From assembly GCF_029168945.1 (NCBI RefSeq), contig NC_083610.1, positions 72,841,580 to 72,905,579 of the forward strand: a stretch of 64,000 nt of DNA, written 5' to 3'. Source of the DNA: Cannabis sativa (Eukaryota; Streptophyta; Magnoliopsida; Rosales; Cannabaceae). The notes below the pieces were generated by a model, which searched no databases, was not told the origin of the DNA, and worked only from the letters and a program-made list of their open reading frames with translations. This document shows, one piece after another, positions 1-11,141 of the stretch (position 1 is the stretch's first letter; every line of letters starts with the position of its first letter). The position numbers and the translations under genes are program-made.

Positions 1-775
1 TCAAAAACGAAAGTGCTTCGAATTTGATTCTAATGCCTCAATTATATTTGTGACATATCAAATTCATGTCTCAGTATAAAGTTTGGCCCATTTACATTAA
101 GACGGTCCCAAAAATAGAAATGGGTTGTCAACATGGGCACTGGGTGAAACCCTAAATGTCTGGGTTGACTTTCAAAGTCTTGTTTTGTGTATTTTTAGCT
201 CTCGAGCCTTGGAATCAGATGTTTCATGTCTTCATGGTATAGAATACTAAAAGATAACGAGTTGGAAACAATTTGGCGGTATCTAAACACCCATTCTAGA
301 GTTCCAGAAGTTAACCTGGGTGCAGGGCTAAGGACCCCTCCCAAGTCGACTGCTATGATTCAGGACTACTCAACTTTGTGATGTTTTCTTTCTTGTCAAG
401 TGTCAATCATTGATGTCCACATCACCGGGATAAGTTTTCGGTTTAACAATTATATTTTGATTAGATCAAATCATGGTGTAAAGAATTCAATGTCGTGATA
501 AATATTTGTTGTTGAGCTAATTTTCAGTATTAACCAATACTTTGTGGAAAAATTCTTAGCATTTCTTTCTATTATAATAATAAAAAAAATCACATATGTA
601 TTAGGAGATAGAAGGGGATTTAGGGACCATAAACTCAAAAATTTGAACAAACTAATTGAAAACCAATAAAATAAAATCTTCGGGTGCGTTTGAAAGTCAT
701 TGCATATAAAGTCATGTAATTGTTCGGCTAGTAATTATATTATATTTTAAAATATAAAGTTTTAAAATATAAATC
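1..775. other. No gene recognised
   Basis: AT-rich sequence with no long reading frame and no motif I recognise. It precedes the LINE fragment and may be host intergenic DNA or an older decayed repeat. Confidence 0.5.
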
Positions 776-2116
776 ATCTGGACAGCAGATTAACTTTGAT
801 AAATCTTCTATATTCTACAGTCATAATACTGTTGTAGATGTTAGAGATGAAATCTGTGGGTGGACATTCATGAAGCAGATGACAACACTACTTATTTGGG
901 ATTGCCTAATATTGTTGGAAGAAAAAAAAAACAGTCATTTTAGGCTATCTTAAGGATAAGATGCAACAAATGGTGCAAAGCTGGGAAGGGAAACTTTTGT
1001 CAAAGTATGGAAACAAGTACTCAGCAAGACTGTTGCACAAGCTCTACCTAACTATGCAATGAATGTTTTCTTACTTCTTTTAGAAACTTGCAAGGAGTTG
1101 GAGAGAATTTTGTGTCAGTTTTGGTGGCGTTCATCGTCAAAAAAGAAAAGGGGGATCCATTGGATGAGTTGGGACAAGCTTTGTCGTCCGAAGACAGTAG
1201 GAGGTATGGGATATCGTAACACGCATGACTTTGATTTAACTCTTCTTGACAAGCAGGGATGGAGATTATTGACAAAACCAAATGCTTTGGTCAGTAGAGT
1301 TTATAAGGCAAGGTATTACCCAAATGGATCTTTCTTGACTGCTGAACTTGGAGGAAACACAAGCTTTGTATGTAATAGCGTTTTTGAGTCTCAACATCTA
1401 ATAAAGAAAGGGGCAGCTGTTCGTATCGGGTGTGGAGATACAGTTCAGGTGCTTAAGAATCCTTGGCTTCCAAGTATGGTTGATCCTTACATCCACACAG
1501 TCAGTGAATCATTGGACACTCTTGGTATTGGAGACTTGAAAATTTAGGCCATTACTCAGTCAAGAGTGTGTACAAAAGTTTGCAAGAGGACAATGGAGAG
1601 AGACACACAAATGAGAGCTCTGGTTTCTGGCGCAAAATCTGGAATTTAAAAGTGCCACCAAAGGTTAAAAATTTACTTTGGAGGGTTGCTGCTGGATGTT
1701 TACCAACAAAATCCCATCTACAAACTAAACACGTCCAGGTTAATGAACTCTGTCCATTCTGTAATGCTGAGAGAGAAACTATCTCTCATGTGTTGATCAC
1801 TTGTTCCTATTCGAAAGACTGCTGGAATAGACTGGGAATAGGTGTTCCAACACTGGTCAGTGGGACTTTTTCCTCATGGCTAGATGAGATTTTTTCCAGG
1901 TTTGTCGATGGTGAGCGAATGCTGATTTCCATGGTTGCTTGGGCTTTATGGAAATGCAGAAACGATCTGGTGTGGGATAACAAGAACAAATCTACTGGAG
2001 AGGTTGTGACATTAGCAACTACAGTCCTTAATCAATGGCAAAGTGCTCAAGATAAAACACAAAACACAACTTTGGGTTATTCAAACTCACAAGATGGTGA
2101 TGAGTGCTGGCATTCT
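776..2116 (+). pseudogene. LINE (L1 clade) ORF2 fragment: end of reverse transcriptase plus zf-RVT
   Basis: Decayed copy of the C-terminal half of a plant non-LTR retrotransposon ORF2. At about 776-960 the reading resembles the late RT/thumb region (a YLGLP-like block followed by GRKK). At 1020-1547 comes the block containing PNYAMNVF, FWW and GGMGYR that is typical of plant L1 ORF2. At 1568-2116 lies the zf-RVT domain (FWRKIWNLKVPPKVKNLLWR, then CPFC and HVLITC). Several frames are needed: one between 1547 and 1568 and others upstream of 1059. The match stops abruptly after a GDECW-like motif, where an RNase H domain would normally begin, so the copy is truncated at both ends. It sits 190 bp from the left end of MULE-1. 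Inactive; function known only from the family. Confidence 0.85.
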
Positions 2117-2309
2117 AAATGTCTTATTCTATAAAATAGTTAGTACTTACACAGAAAATTTAGTAATTAATATTTAAAATAGAAATTTTTTAGTAATTAT
2201 ACAATATAATTACATTCAATTCTTATGTGGGTTATTAGAATTGAAGAGTATAATTGGAATATCTCACTTATTCTAATTATATAATTACTGTCTTATAGTA
2301 TAATTATAT
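2117..2309. other. AT-rich spacer between LINE fragment and MULE-1
   Basis: Short AT-rich stretch with repeated TATAATTA-like words. It resembles the sequence immediately right of MULE-1 (11,142-11,260), so it may be the interrupted target region. Nothing coding is seen. Confidence 0.5.
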
Positions 2310-2395
2310 AAGGGAAATTTCAATTTTTGACCCTAATAAAATACCCCATTTCAAAATATATACCCTCCACTAATTTATACAAATTAATTCCACTA
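2310..2395 (+). repeat. Left terminal inverted repeat of MULE-1
   Basis: Begins AAGGGAAATTTC and is matched, in reverse complement, by 11,035-11,141 with scattered differences and small gaps. Terminal inverted repeats of this length are usual for TIR-MULEs and are where MURA transposase binds. Confidence 0.85.
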
Positions 2396-2469
2396 TTACT
2401 CATTTGTACCCAAAATACCCCTCAAATTTAATTTTCCTATTCACACTCTCTTTCCGTCTTTCCCTCTCT

Positions 2470-2601
<132 letters not shown>

Positions 2602-2905
2602 TTCCATCTCTCTCTCTGTCGTTCTCGATTGACTCTTCGACATCGACCCAACATCACGACCCACTCCGCCCATCCACCCACGTCCCCAGGCCACTCCCGG
2701 CCATCCACCCACGACCCCGAGCCCAACCACGAACCACCACGGACCACCACCACGACCCGGTGACCACCACGAACCACCACGAACCACCACGGACCACAAA
2801 ACGTCGCCACCACCACCACCGTGATCGTCGACACGAACGAAGGCCTTCGCCACCACGAGCGGCACGAGCGATGCCGTCGCCACCACCACCCGTGATCATT
2901 AACAG

Positions 2906-3579
2906 GTAATGTTTATGTTTTGAGAAAAAAATACATTTTTCATAGATTTGGATGCCAATTATTGCATGTTGTTGAGATTAGTGGATTTTGTGTAGCATTT
3001 GTGATCTTTAGGTGTAGTGTTTGAATGAAATCTGTGTAAATTACAGGGTTATCGATGACATGTCAATAGGTTATCGATAGGATGTCGATAGATTTAGTGT
3101 CTGTTTGAATGTTACTGTGTAATTTGTATGTCGATAGGATATCGCTTGTATGTCGATAGGATGTCGGCTTGGCATTTTAAGAGTATTTGCCTTATATTGT
3201 CGACTACTTATCGACGGTATGTCGATGGTATGTCGATTAAATGAACATGTTGATTGTTAGGTTGTATTGTCGGCCGAATGTCGTATTTGTATGTCGACGG
3301 TATGTCGATATATTGTGTAATTGTTATTTGTTTAAATTATCGGCGAGAATGTCGACGGGATGTCGACATTTTGTCGACATGAAAGTGTTTTCTCTTCTTT
3401 TGATAATGTCGACATAATGTCGAGGGTATGTCGACATAATGTCGACATGTTTGTTTTGAAATTTTTGTGTGCTTCTTTGTTAGATAATGTCGGCTGAATA
3501 TCGACATGATGTCGATGCTATGTCGACAATTTTAAATTTTTTTAGCGACTTTATTTATTTGTTTTTTGTTTTTTTCGAG
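2906..3579 (+). other. Probable first intron / leader of the MULE-1 peptidase gene
   Basis: A donor-like AACAG|GTAATG at 2,905/2,906 and an acceptor-like TTTTTTCGAG|ATGGCT at 3,579/3,580 bracket this segment, which places the downstream ATG directly at the acceptor. In MULE-2 the corresponding segment is a clearer intron (57,484-58,832). Inferred by comparison of the two elements. Confidence 0.5.
3051..3530. repeat. TCGACA/TCGATA motif array, left copy
   Basis: I count about 21 TCGA cores in 480 bp, mostly as ATGTCGACAT or ATGTCGATAGG variants, at irregular spacing. That is more than ten times what this base composition would give by chance. The core is palindromic, so it reads alike on both strands. 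The array lies within the presumed leader intron of the DUF1985-Ulp1 gene. Two further arrays lie at 9,336-9,725 and 10,384-10,640. Confidence 0.9.
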
Positions 3580-4440
3580 ATGGCTCCCGAGACTCATTAT
3601 TCCGGCACCGAGCATTTCAACGTAGCGTCACATATAGGAGAACCACGATTTTTGCCAAAATTAAAGCTCGGTTTGAGGAGTTCAACCTTAACAACACGGC
3701 GAAGGAAAGCGTTTCGGGAGCTTACGGAATGCCGTACCACGACATTCTCCTCGGTGTTATTTCACGGTGATGCTCCTGACAAAATGAAAGTGGATGCTCG
3801 GGAGGAGTTGAGGATGAGGTTTTATGTTGGTCGGAAGGAGGTCGATTCGGGAGTCTTTGGAGTTTGCACTCATTACGGGTTTGGACTTCTCCTCGGGGCC
3901 AACGAGAAGAGGAGAAGGCTGCGCGAGTCGCGCGCTCGGGGTCGACCAGGCGATCAACAAATATTTCCGCCGGTCGATAGTGTGAAGACGAAGCACTCCA
4001 ACTTCGGTTCCTGGCTGCGGAACCGGAAGACTTGTACAAGCTCGGCTTGTGCTTGTTTGTGGAGTCGATTAGCCACGGGCCGCGAGGCCAACGCGGCGAT
4101 CACGCCTCACATCATTAGATATGTGGAAGACCTCGAGTTCTTCTTCGGATTCCTTGGGGGAAGCACTCATTCGCCGGACTCATGCACTCGCTTCGAGAAA
4201 GACATGTTGAAACGAAGGCCAACTACGAGAAGAAGGCTGAGTTCGGATGTTCGGCACGAGTGCAAATACACGGCATATGGCTTCGCACTTTGCGAGTCCA
4301 ATATTGGGCGTACGAGGCCATTTTGGAGGTTGGCAAGAGGTATGGCACGAACCACGGGATTCGGTTCCCAGGATGCTTAGGTTGGACGAGCAAAGGCGAT
4401 ATTGGGAAGAAAGACGTCGGCGCATTATTTTCTAGACGGG
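3580..4440 (+). pseudogene. DUF1985 domain, N-terminal part of the MULE-1 peptidase gene
   Basis: From the ATG at 3,580 the sequence can be followed, with frame changes, as a DUF1985-type domain. Recognisable parts are FYVGRKE at about 3,822-3,842, an LYKLGL-like block near 4,030, a VEDLEFFF block near 4,125 and a YWAYEA-like block near 4,300. Its better preserved counterpart is the MULE-2 gene at 58,833-59,665, and the order of blocks is the same. At least three frameshifts separate the blocks. A donor-like GTATGA follows at about 4,440. DUF1985 is a plant domain of unknown function that is commonly fused to Ulp1-like peptidases in transposons. No function can be assigned beyond that. Confidence 0.75.
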
Positions 4441-4512
4441 TATGATTTTCACTTATGTTACGAATAATTATTTAACATAAATGCTTGTAATAAATGCTAA
4501 ATGGTTTTTATT

Positions 4513-5299
4513 TTGATATTTGTTAAACCATAAACGAGAATCTGGAAGTGGTGAAGGGGCTCCTTCCACGGACGGAAGGAGGAGGCATTTGTGAGGACAA
4601 TTTCTTACGATGGTGTGGAGAACACGGTTGATGATCTTGTGGATGACACGGAGGGTGAGGCGAGTAGTCGAGGTACCGAGAGACTCGGGTCCCGGACACT
4701 CGGGAAAGAGACACTCAGGTACCAATTTTTGGAACTTTTTTTTATGTCTTCATTTTGTATTATTTTTGTTTTGTGATATTTGTTACATTGTGGAATTATC
4801 GTATGCTTACCGAGTATTTTTTGATATATATTTTTTCGGCCAGTTCGGAACCTCGGCCCGGTGCACCATCTTCATCGGGCGTTCGGGGTGCGAGGTACGC
4901 GGTTAGTGGCTCGGTTGGATAGGATCGAGGGTGACACTCGGGGTACGTATGCTTTGCTCATGTATCGAGGCGAAGAAGGCATACGAGACCAGCCATGTAG
5001 AGGCGAAGGGTGGTCGGAACGTAATTATGGAGCGGCTCGGGGACATATTGGCCATGTTGAATCGTCCCGCCAACGACGGCTTCGGCCACGGAGGCCACAG
5101 GCGGATCCATCTGCCCCACCAGTGGCTGCTTCACCCCAGGTAGAAGAGGATGAGGTCTTCCCGACGATTACGATCCTTATGAGGGAGCTCCGGCGACTCC
5201 GATCGAGGCACAACCTCTTATCCATGTACATGACACGAGTCGCGGGGGTGAGATTCGTCCATAGAGGCACAACTGCGGTGGTTAAGAAGTCGGAAGAGG
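4513..5299 (+). pseudogene. Linker exons of the MULE-1 DUF1985-Ulp1 gene
   Basis: Region between the two recognisable domains. A segment around 4,590-4,717 reads as an acidic, Ser/Gly-rich stretch and ends at a donor-like CAG|GTACCA. Another, from about 4,845, starts after a GCCAG acceptor and is Pro/Ser-rich. The MULE-2 homologue has an equally low-complexity linker (59,940-60,400). Stops and frameshifts are frequent, so exon limits are guesses. Confidence 0.45.
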
Positions 5300-6440
5300 A
5301 AGAGAAAGCCTCGCGTATGGTTCGGTGACTATACGGAGATGAAGAGGAGACATAGGCCATCTTCGACTTTTGATCCCTGGAGCCACTGGACGAGAAATTG
5401 TTAACCACTTTCCGAAAGTGGTGTGTTGGACTCATTCGAACCACTTGAGCTTCGGGATTTGAGAAGTGGTGATTACGGTCCCAAGGATTCTTTTGGATAA
5501 TGCTCACACCAAAGGAATGGCTTACGGATGACGTAAGTAAAGTATTTTATAATATTACTTCACTTTACAACTTTATGTGCAATTAATATATTTTTGTGTA
5601 AGCGACATTTAGTTTATATGCGGCATATAGATGCGGCAATGCATATGTTGAGGAGGCGACGCAGGCTATCCACCGACATTTCCTCGGAAGGGTATCATTC
5701 TCTCCACATTCGTGACCGCCATGATCGGCGGTGCATGGACGAGCCACGAGGGTCCGAGGAAAAACTTTAAATGGGAGGAATATATCTGGACTACGCACGG
5801 GGTTTCATAAGGTATTGTTTTAGTAAGATTTTAAATGTTAATTGTTTGGGAAGATTATTATGGTTTGTTAATTGTTTCGTTGTTCTCTGTAATTACAGTC
5901 CCAAGTCTTTGAGAGATGGAGGGGTAACGAGTTTATTTACTTCGTTCTGCACCTTCCCACGGCAAGACACTGGGTCACAGTTGAAGTGGACATAGAGCTG
6001 TGGAAAATTAATGTCTACGGCGTGATTCCGGCGTACGTCATTGGACCGCCATGGAACCCATCTTGAAGGTTTGGTCGAAGCTATGCCCTCGCTAATCCTT
6101 GCAACCGGGGAATTTCCACATAACAACCAGATCATGGCGTTAGCTAACGGTGACATCACGGTGCTTCCAAAAATGCACGCGAGTCGAGCCACTCACGACT
6201 TAGTTCCGAAGTCAGCAACCGGTACATAGCGATAAAAAAGTACTATAGTATTAAAATATGTTTTACGTTAGGCGACTTTACATTTTATTTTGCATTTAGT
6301 GGTGATTGTGGCGTGTATTGCATTGAGTATGTGGAGCATCTCATGATGCGGCGTGGATTGGCCGATGTGACGCCTTGAATGGGATAGCCATGTTTCGTCA
6401 ACGGTGGTGTGTCGATTTATTTTACCAAAATGTCGGCTGA
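5300..6440 (+). pseudogene. Ulp1-like (C48) cysteine peptidase domain of MULE-1
   Basis: The domain starts with a basic block and an FGDYTEMK motif at about 5,315-5,345, matched by FDEYTEMK in MULE-2 at 60,478. A helix-like block (MLRRRRR near 5,645) follows. At 5,965-6,020 comes ARHWVTVEVDIELWKINVYG, whose His-Trp is the catalytic His position of C48 peptidases, and at 6,298-6,345 SGDCGVYCIEYVEHLM, whose Cys is the expected nucleophile. Two probable introns interrupt it (near 5,535-5,600 and 6,230-6,295). Several stops are present between these motifs, so no active enzyme is made. C48 enzymes remove SUMO-type modifiers; what they do for a transposon is not established. Confidence 0.8.
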
Positions 6441-6689
6441 TTATATTTTTAATTATTGGGACATTGTATATTTTGTGTAATTAACATTACAGTTATGTAT
6501 ATATAGATTTTCTTTTCGTTCAAATTTTGATAATTATACGTGGTTTCAAATATAAAATATCAACATTATTCAACAAAAATAACTATTAAACCTAAAAATA
6601 ATTAAAATATTTGAAAAATATTCAACCTCAACAAAAATAACTATGACAAAATATGCGTCATTACAATATATCAAATTTCCCAACGAATA

Positions 6690-9300
6690 CGTACAAGACG
6701 CCTCAGATGCGGGCTTTGCATGTTGCTACTGTTGTGGCCTTTGAAGCACCACGGCTGCCGGTTTCGTGGTACGGAACCTTTTTTATCACGGACGGGAAAC
6801 GGTTCTCCCGTCTTCTTCCCGAACGTTGCTTTTTCTTGGACGACCTACGGGCTTCTTTTCCACAGGTACCCCAACTTTCATATTCTTGATGTGTTAGGAG
6901 AACCCAATCATCCTCGTCACCCGGCGAGATTGATGGTATCATCGTAAATCTTCCTCCACGTTTCTTTTGAATAATAAGGTGAGCAAAGAGTGTACACACT
7001 TGTGTTCGTTTTCAATGCCGCGGCACATGCATGAAGGCAAGGGAGTTTCAATAACGTGAACACGCCGCGAGTGCATGTTTTTCAACTAGATTCACATCAC
7101 CACCTCTTTCACCGTTAGGTCCCCTAACAACGTTATACAAATTGGCTCCATTTCGTTGGGCCTTTGTACCTTGCATTTTCATGAATTTTTGCCAAGTTTT
7201 TTCGAAGAGCGTGGCCAAGGGGTGGCACATTTGTCGGCATTTTCGAGGCGATCGGCGAACCACGATTGGAGTGTGAACTTTGATAAATTCAACCAAAGTA
7301 GTTATTGGATATTTCTGAACTCTTCGTGACACTATTGAAGCTTTCGAGCGGCGTTGCTCGTCATGATGTTGTATCTATCGCCCAAACAATAAGGGTGAGC
7401 CCACTTCTCAAACCCTATACTCTCCACATATGCGGCGATGGCCGGATTCATCTTTCTAAGCTTCTCGAACTCTCTATCGCATTCGATCTTCGACCATGCG
7501 TAAGCAACATTATATATTTGGTTGTGAAAAGCATCGGTCTTGAATTTGGCGTTCACGTTCATAACAATGTGGTGATAGCATGCACGGTGGAGGCGCTTCG
7601 GGAAAAACGAGTTCAACGGCATGATCAATGCTTTGATGCCTATCTCGACACAAACACTAAGTTCTCAACCACGCCAATTGCTACCCTCGACACGTAAGAA
7701 ATACGTCCGGGAGTCGTTATTCTCACTGTCAACGATACCATAAGCAACCGGCAACAATTGGTTGTTCGCATTGTATGCCACAGCAACAAACATTATACGC
7801 CGTACTTCGTCTTCAAGAAGGTGCCATCGATACTCAAAACGGGACGACAAAAAGAAAAGCCCCTTCTACATGCACCGAGTGATATAAAACGGTACTTGAA
7901 GCTCATCCTCTAAAGTACAAGTCGGTAATGGTACCAGATTCTTACATTTCCGGCATGTACAAGTACCCGGGAAGCTTCATGTATGAAAACTCGGGCGTAC
8001 CCCCAGCATACGTAAGTCCCATCTCCACTGCACCTCCACGCCTTCACATAACTCATGCGATACCGTAGTTGTCAAACATGTCCCTACTGTATGTCTTTAG
8101 CCTTGTACTTAGTTAAGTCTTGGGTGTACTTCCCCTTAATAAGGTGGCCAACTACCCATGGGTCTTGCTTGACGGTGATACGAACGTCTCGCATTCAAGT
8201 TATCATGTGTGTTCATTGTGAAATACGGTGACCTCAAAGTTGTCGGAATGCATCTTCTTCCTCCCCCTCAATCTCCATTTACAATGCGGAGCCTTGCATG
8301 TAACGTACAACACATCGGGGGATGACTTCTTCACCATCCACTCGAAATTGTTATTAAGGGCAAACCTACCCACAACTTGTCTCGGTTCTTCCTTGTTTTC
8401 ATAAAAATTACCAAGCTCTATCACCCACTGCTTCCTTACTTTGTAAACAAGTAGTTAGCTCATGATTTTCCATTATATCTTCCTTTGTCAACATGGGAGC
8501 TTTGAACTTGGTACAAACTTCGAAGAGGAGAACGTTGAGAACGTTGCATGACGAGCATGTTCTTCGGTTACGCACTGTCGACTCTTGCTAGTTCCGGGTG
8601 TAGTGCGATTTTCACTACGAGGTTGTCGTTCTCGCGTGTACCTTGGTTACTCGGTACACACTCTAACCTCGACAATGGTCCGCTACGGGTTCATCGGCTT
8701 CTTAAATCATGGTCATCGTCCATATTCAAATCTACAATAGTATCATTATTGTAGAAGGGTGTATCGAACTCTTAGCGGATGAAATCCTGTCGCTTCTTGT
8801 TCTTGCCCTACATTGGTCGGAACATCAAAATTGGTCGGAACCTCTAAATTGGCGGAACCTCCTCATTCACACCAATCCCGACATCTGTTTCGGGAACGCA
8901 AGACCTACCACACTCAGGAGAGGATTAGTAGGCGGCGTAGGCTCCGAATTCCCAACTTTTCTCACCTTGGTCACGAATAATGGCATAAACTCTGTATTTG
9001 ACATTGTTGCCCTCATCTCTAAAAACGTTCTCAGTTGGCGTTCTCTCTTAATAACCTCTGGCGCAACCATTTTTCCCTTCATGTACAAGGAACAAATCTC
9101 CAACTTTAAATCATACGCTACGGATCAACTTCCAACTCTTCATATAAAATTTGTCGCGAGTTCTTGTAGGGTTGTCTCGGTTGTAAGCTTGTCAACGTCA
9201 GCGCTATTTGCTTTGTAGATCCAATTATAATTCTCACATAACCAAACACCATCGTACGATACAACAAGGAACACTTTGTCTCCTGCAATTGCAAACCAAA
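6690..9300 (-). pseudogene. MURA-type Mutator transposase of MULE-1, frameshifted
   Basis: Reads on the minus strand from about 9,300 down. The N-terminal part (9,300-8,867) has VSYDGVW, YEELEV and MPLFVTKV blocks that align with the MULE-2 protein at 61,090-62,050. The MuDR-type DNA-binding region follows at 8,424-8,203 (FALNNNFEWMVKKSS, then CKAPHCKWRLRGRK). The catalytic core runs from 7,850 to 7,332: an IDGTF motif at about 7,820-7,835 carries the first acidic residue, then AYGIVDSEN and the ACYHH block. The SWIM zinc finger is at about 7,060-7,000, ending PCLHACAA. The tail near 6,880-6,700 is basic and RPRKS-like. The order and spacing fit a transposase of about 850 residues, but many frameshifts and stops make it inactive. 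Confidence 0.85.
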
Positions 9301-9335
9301 AAAACAAGGTGAGTAAAGGAAAAAACACCAAAAAA

Positions 9336-9725
9336 ATAAACATCGACATCCCATCGATATCAATAGACATAATGTCGAGAAGCACAATACCGAAATTAGG
9401 AGCCTTGATTGTCGACATTGTGTCGACATAATATCGACATACAATCGACAACAACAACAACCATGCTCGTCATCGACATACTATCGACATACCATCGACA
9501 TTATATCGACAATAAAAACGGTTGCACATTAAATGTTAATAAATTTTACATACGTTCCCAACAACCCTCCCCAACTGAAACGTTGCATGTCAGACACGTG
9601 TCCTATCGACAACATATCGACATGAAGTCGACATGTCGTCGACAAATGTGTTAGCGGTGACACTAAATTGGCATGTTGTCGATAAGATGTCGACATAGTA
9701 TCGACATTACGTCGACAAATACGCC
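9336..9725. repeat. TCGACA motif array, middle copy
   Basis: About 19 TCGA cores in 390 bp (for example TGTCGACATA and ATATCGACAT), in two clusters separated by a unique stretch at 9,520-9,600. It lies between two divergent genes: the transposase, which runs left from about 9,300, and the small gene, which runs right from 9,898. It therefore occupies the shared promoter/leader region. Confidence 0.9.
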
Positions 9726-9802
9726 ATTTCATGCGTTTTCCACTGTACGATTACGCATTTAATGACCATTAAATTTTCATACATTCCCAACATTTCTTGC
9801 TC

Positions 9803-9808
9803 TATAAA
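9803..9808 (+). promoter_or_regulatory. TATA box of the small MULE-1 gene
   Basis: TCTATAAAAG lies about 90 bp upstream of the ATG at 9,898, and the interval is C/T-rich as plant leaders often are. Placed by motif and spacing only. Confidence 0.5.
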
Positions 9809-9897
9809 AGCAAAGGGAAATCTTATTCATAAGTGCTCTTGTATTCTACCTATCTCTTACTCTTAAAAATTTTCTCTTATTCTCTTAAGTTTGAAAT

Positions 9898-10230
9898 ATG
9901 GCCCCCGAAAGAACGGCAAATTCCCGATCCCTAACTCCCCGAGGAGGCTGAAGCGGGGAGGAGGATGTTGGCATAGTTACTCTTGCAATGCGAGAAAGTT
10001 TTGGACGCCGCTCGAGCTTTCGAAAGAGAGCGAAACGGTAACGAGTTCGGGTTCATGCAACTTGAAAGAGAATTTGCAAAAGCAGTGAATGGCGGCTCCA
10101 CCACAGGTTCCCAGAAGGATGCGTCGTTAAAGCGGGCATCTTCAACGATGGCAAGTGAAGCACAGGAACATTATGCAAGTATTGCGAGGCTCACCCACGA
10201 AGCCAAAGAATTTAAAAAAAAAATAATTTC
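9898..10230 (+). pseudogene. Small third gene of MULE-1, charged helical protein
   Basis: A short reading begins with ATG at 9,898 (MAPERTANS), shifts frame near 9,945, meets one TAG near 9,975 and then stays open to about 10,215. That open part (EKVLDAARAFERERNG, LEREFAKAVNGG, then EAQEHYASIARLTHEAKEF) is rich in Glu, Arg and Ala with leucine/alanine spacing that suggests a helix or coiled coil. It is preceded by a TATA box and followed by T-rich sequence. I know no family for it. It could encode a small accessory protein of the element, comparable in position only to the second gene of maize MuDR; that comparison is speculation. Confidence 0.45.
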
Positions 10231-10383
10231 TTATGTTATGGTTTGTGGGTTTTATTTAATGTTTTTTTTTTTAATTTTTATGAACTTTTATTTTACGTTT
10301 TTTTTTATGTTTTTTTTGTTATTTTTAATGAAGTTTATTTTACATCAATGTTATGTTTATGTTTTATCTACGGTATTTTTCCA

Positions 10384-10640
10384 TTGCATCGATATTTTGT
10401 CGACATGATGTCGACAAAATATCGATAACTTCTCAAAAACAACAAAAAATGCTTGTTGTCGACATTCATGCGACAAACATGTCGACAAAATGTCGACAAA
10501 TAGTTAATCCCAAAGTTGGTTGCATGATGTCGATAACATGTCGACATCATGTCGACCTGCGTCGATAATGGTCGTCAACGGCCTTTCCTTCATAATCATC
10601 GACAAACCATCGACATATCATCGATAACACTTTGGAAAAC
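10384..10640. repeat. TCGACA motif array, right copy
   Basis: About 14 TCGA cores in 255 bp, including ATGTCGACAAAATATCGAT and CATGTCGACATCATGTCGAC. It lies downstream of the small gene and mirrors the left array with respect to the element ends. Confidence 0.9.
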
Positions 10641-10926
10641 CGAGAAATCGGCGAAAACCGGATACGCGAGATCTCGACAATTTCGAGACCAAAAAACGGC
10701 GAGTTCAACAATAAACACACGTATAACAATTTTAAACTACATAAAGTCAAACAAAATGCTTAAAATGCAACTTACCCATTATAATGGTGTAAGATTCTTG
10801 AGTGATGTTGTATTGTGCTTCGGTTTTCCACCAACACCCACCGAGAAAACAACCATGCAACAGCAAATAATATCGTGTGGGACGGATTTCAGCTTCGGTT
10901 TTTCATAAATTTTTCAAATTTTTTCC

Positions 10927-10983
10927 TAGAGAGAGAGAGTGGTGCACGAGAGAGAGAGGGAAGAGGGAAGAGAGAGAGAGAGA
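10927..10983. repeat. GA-rich simple repeat near the right end of MULE-1
   Basis: GAGAGAGAGA blocks broken by GGGAAGAGG. In inverted orientation this matches the CT run near the left end, so the simple repeat is part of the terminal architecture, though strongly unequal in length (about 57 versus 124 bp). Confidence 0.8.
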
Positions 10984-11034
10984 AATACACTTTCAGATTT
11001 TAGCTTTTTTTTTTTTTTTTAAAAAAAAAAGGGT

Positions 11035-11141
11035 AAAATGGGAAGTTCATGTAATTAATGGACTAAATTTGTACAAATTATAAAGGGGTATAAATTTTGA
11101 TATAGGTTGTATTATTAGGGTCAAAAATTGAAATTTCCCTT
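11035..11141 (-). repeat. Right terminal inverted repeat of MULE-1
   Basis: Reverse complement of 2,310-2,395 with scattered changes. It includes TATTAGGGTCAAAAATTG and ends GAAATTTCCCTT. Confidence 0.85.

Noticed and set aside
7305..7697. 130-residue plus-strand frame in MULE-1
   Set aside because: It is antisense to the recognisable transposase core on the minus strand.
9409..9732. Frames reading MSTICRRHVD-like repeats on both strands
   Set aside because: They translate the palindromic TCGACA array; the repetition is at DNA level.
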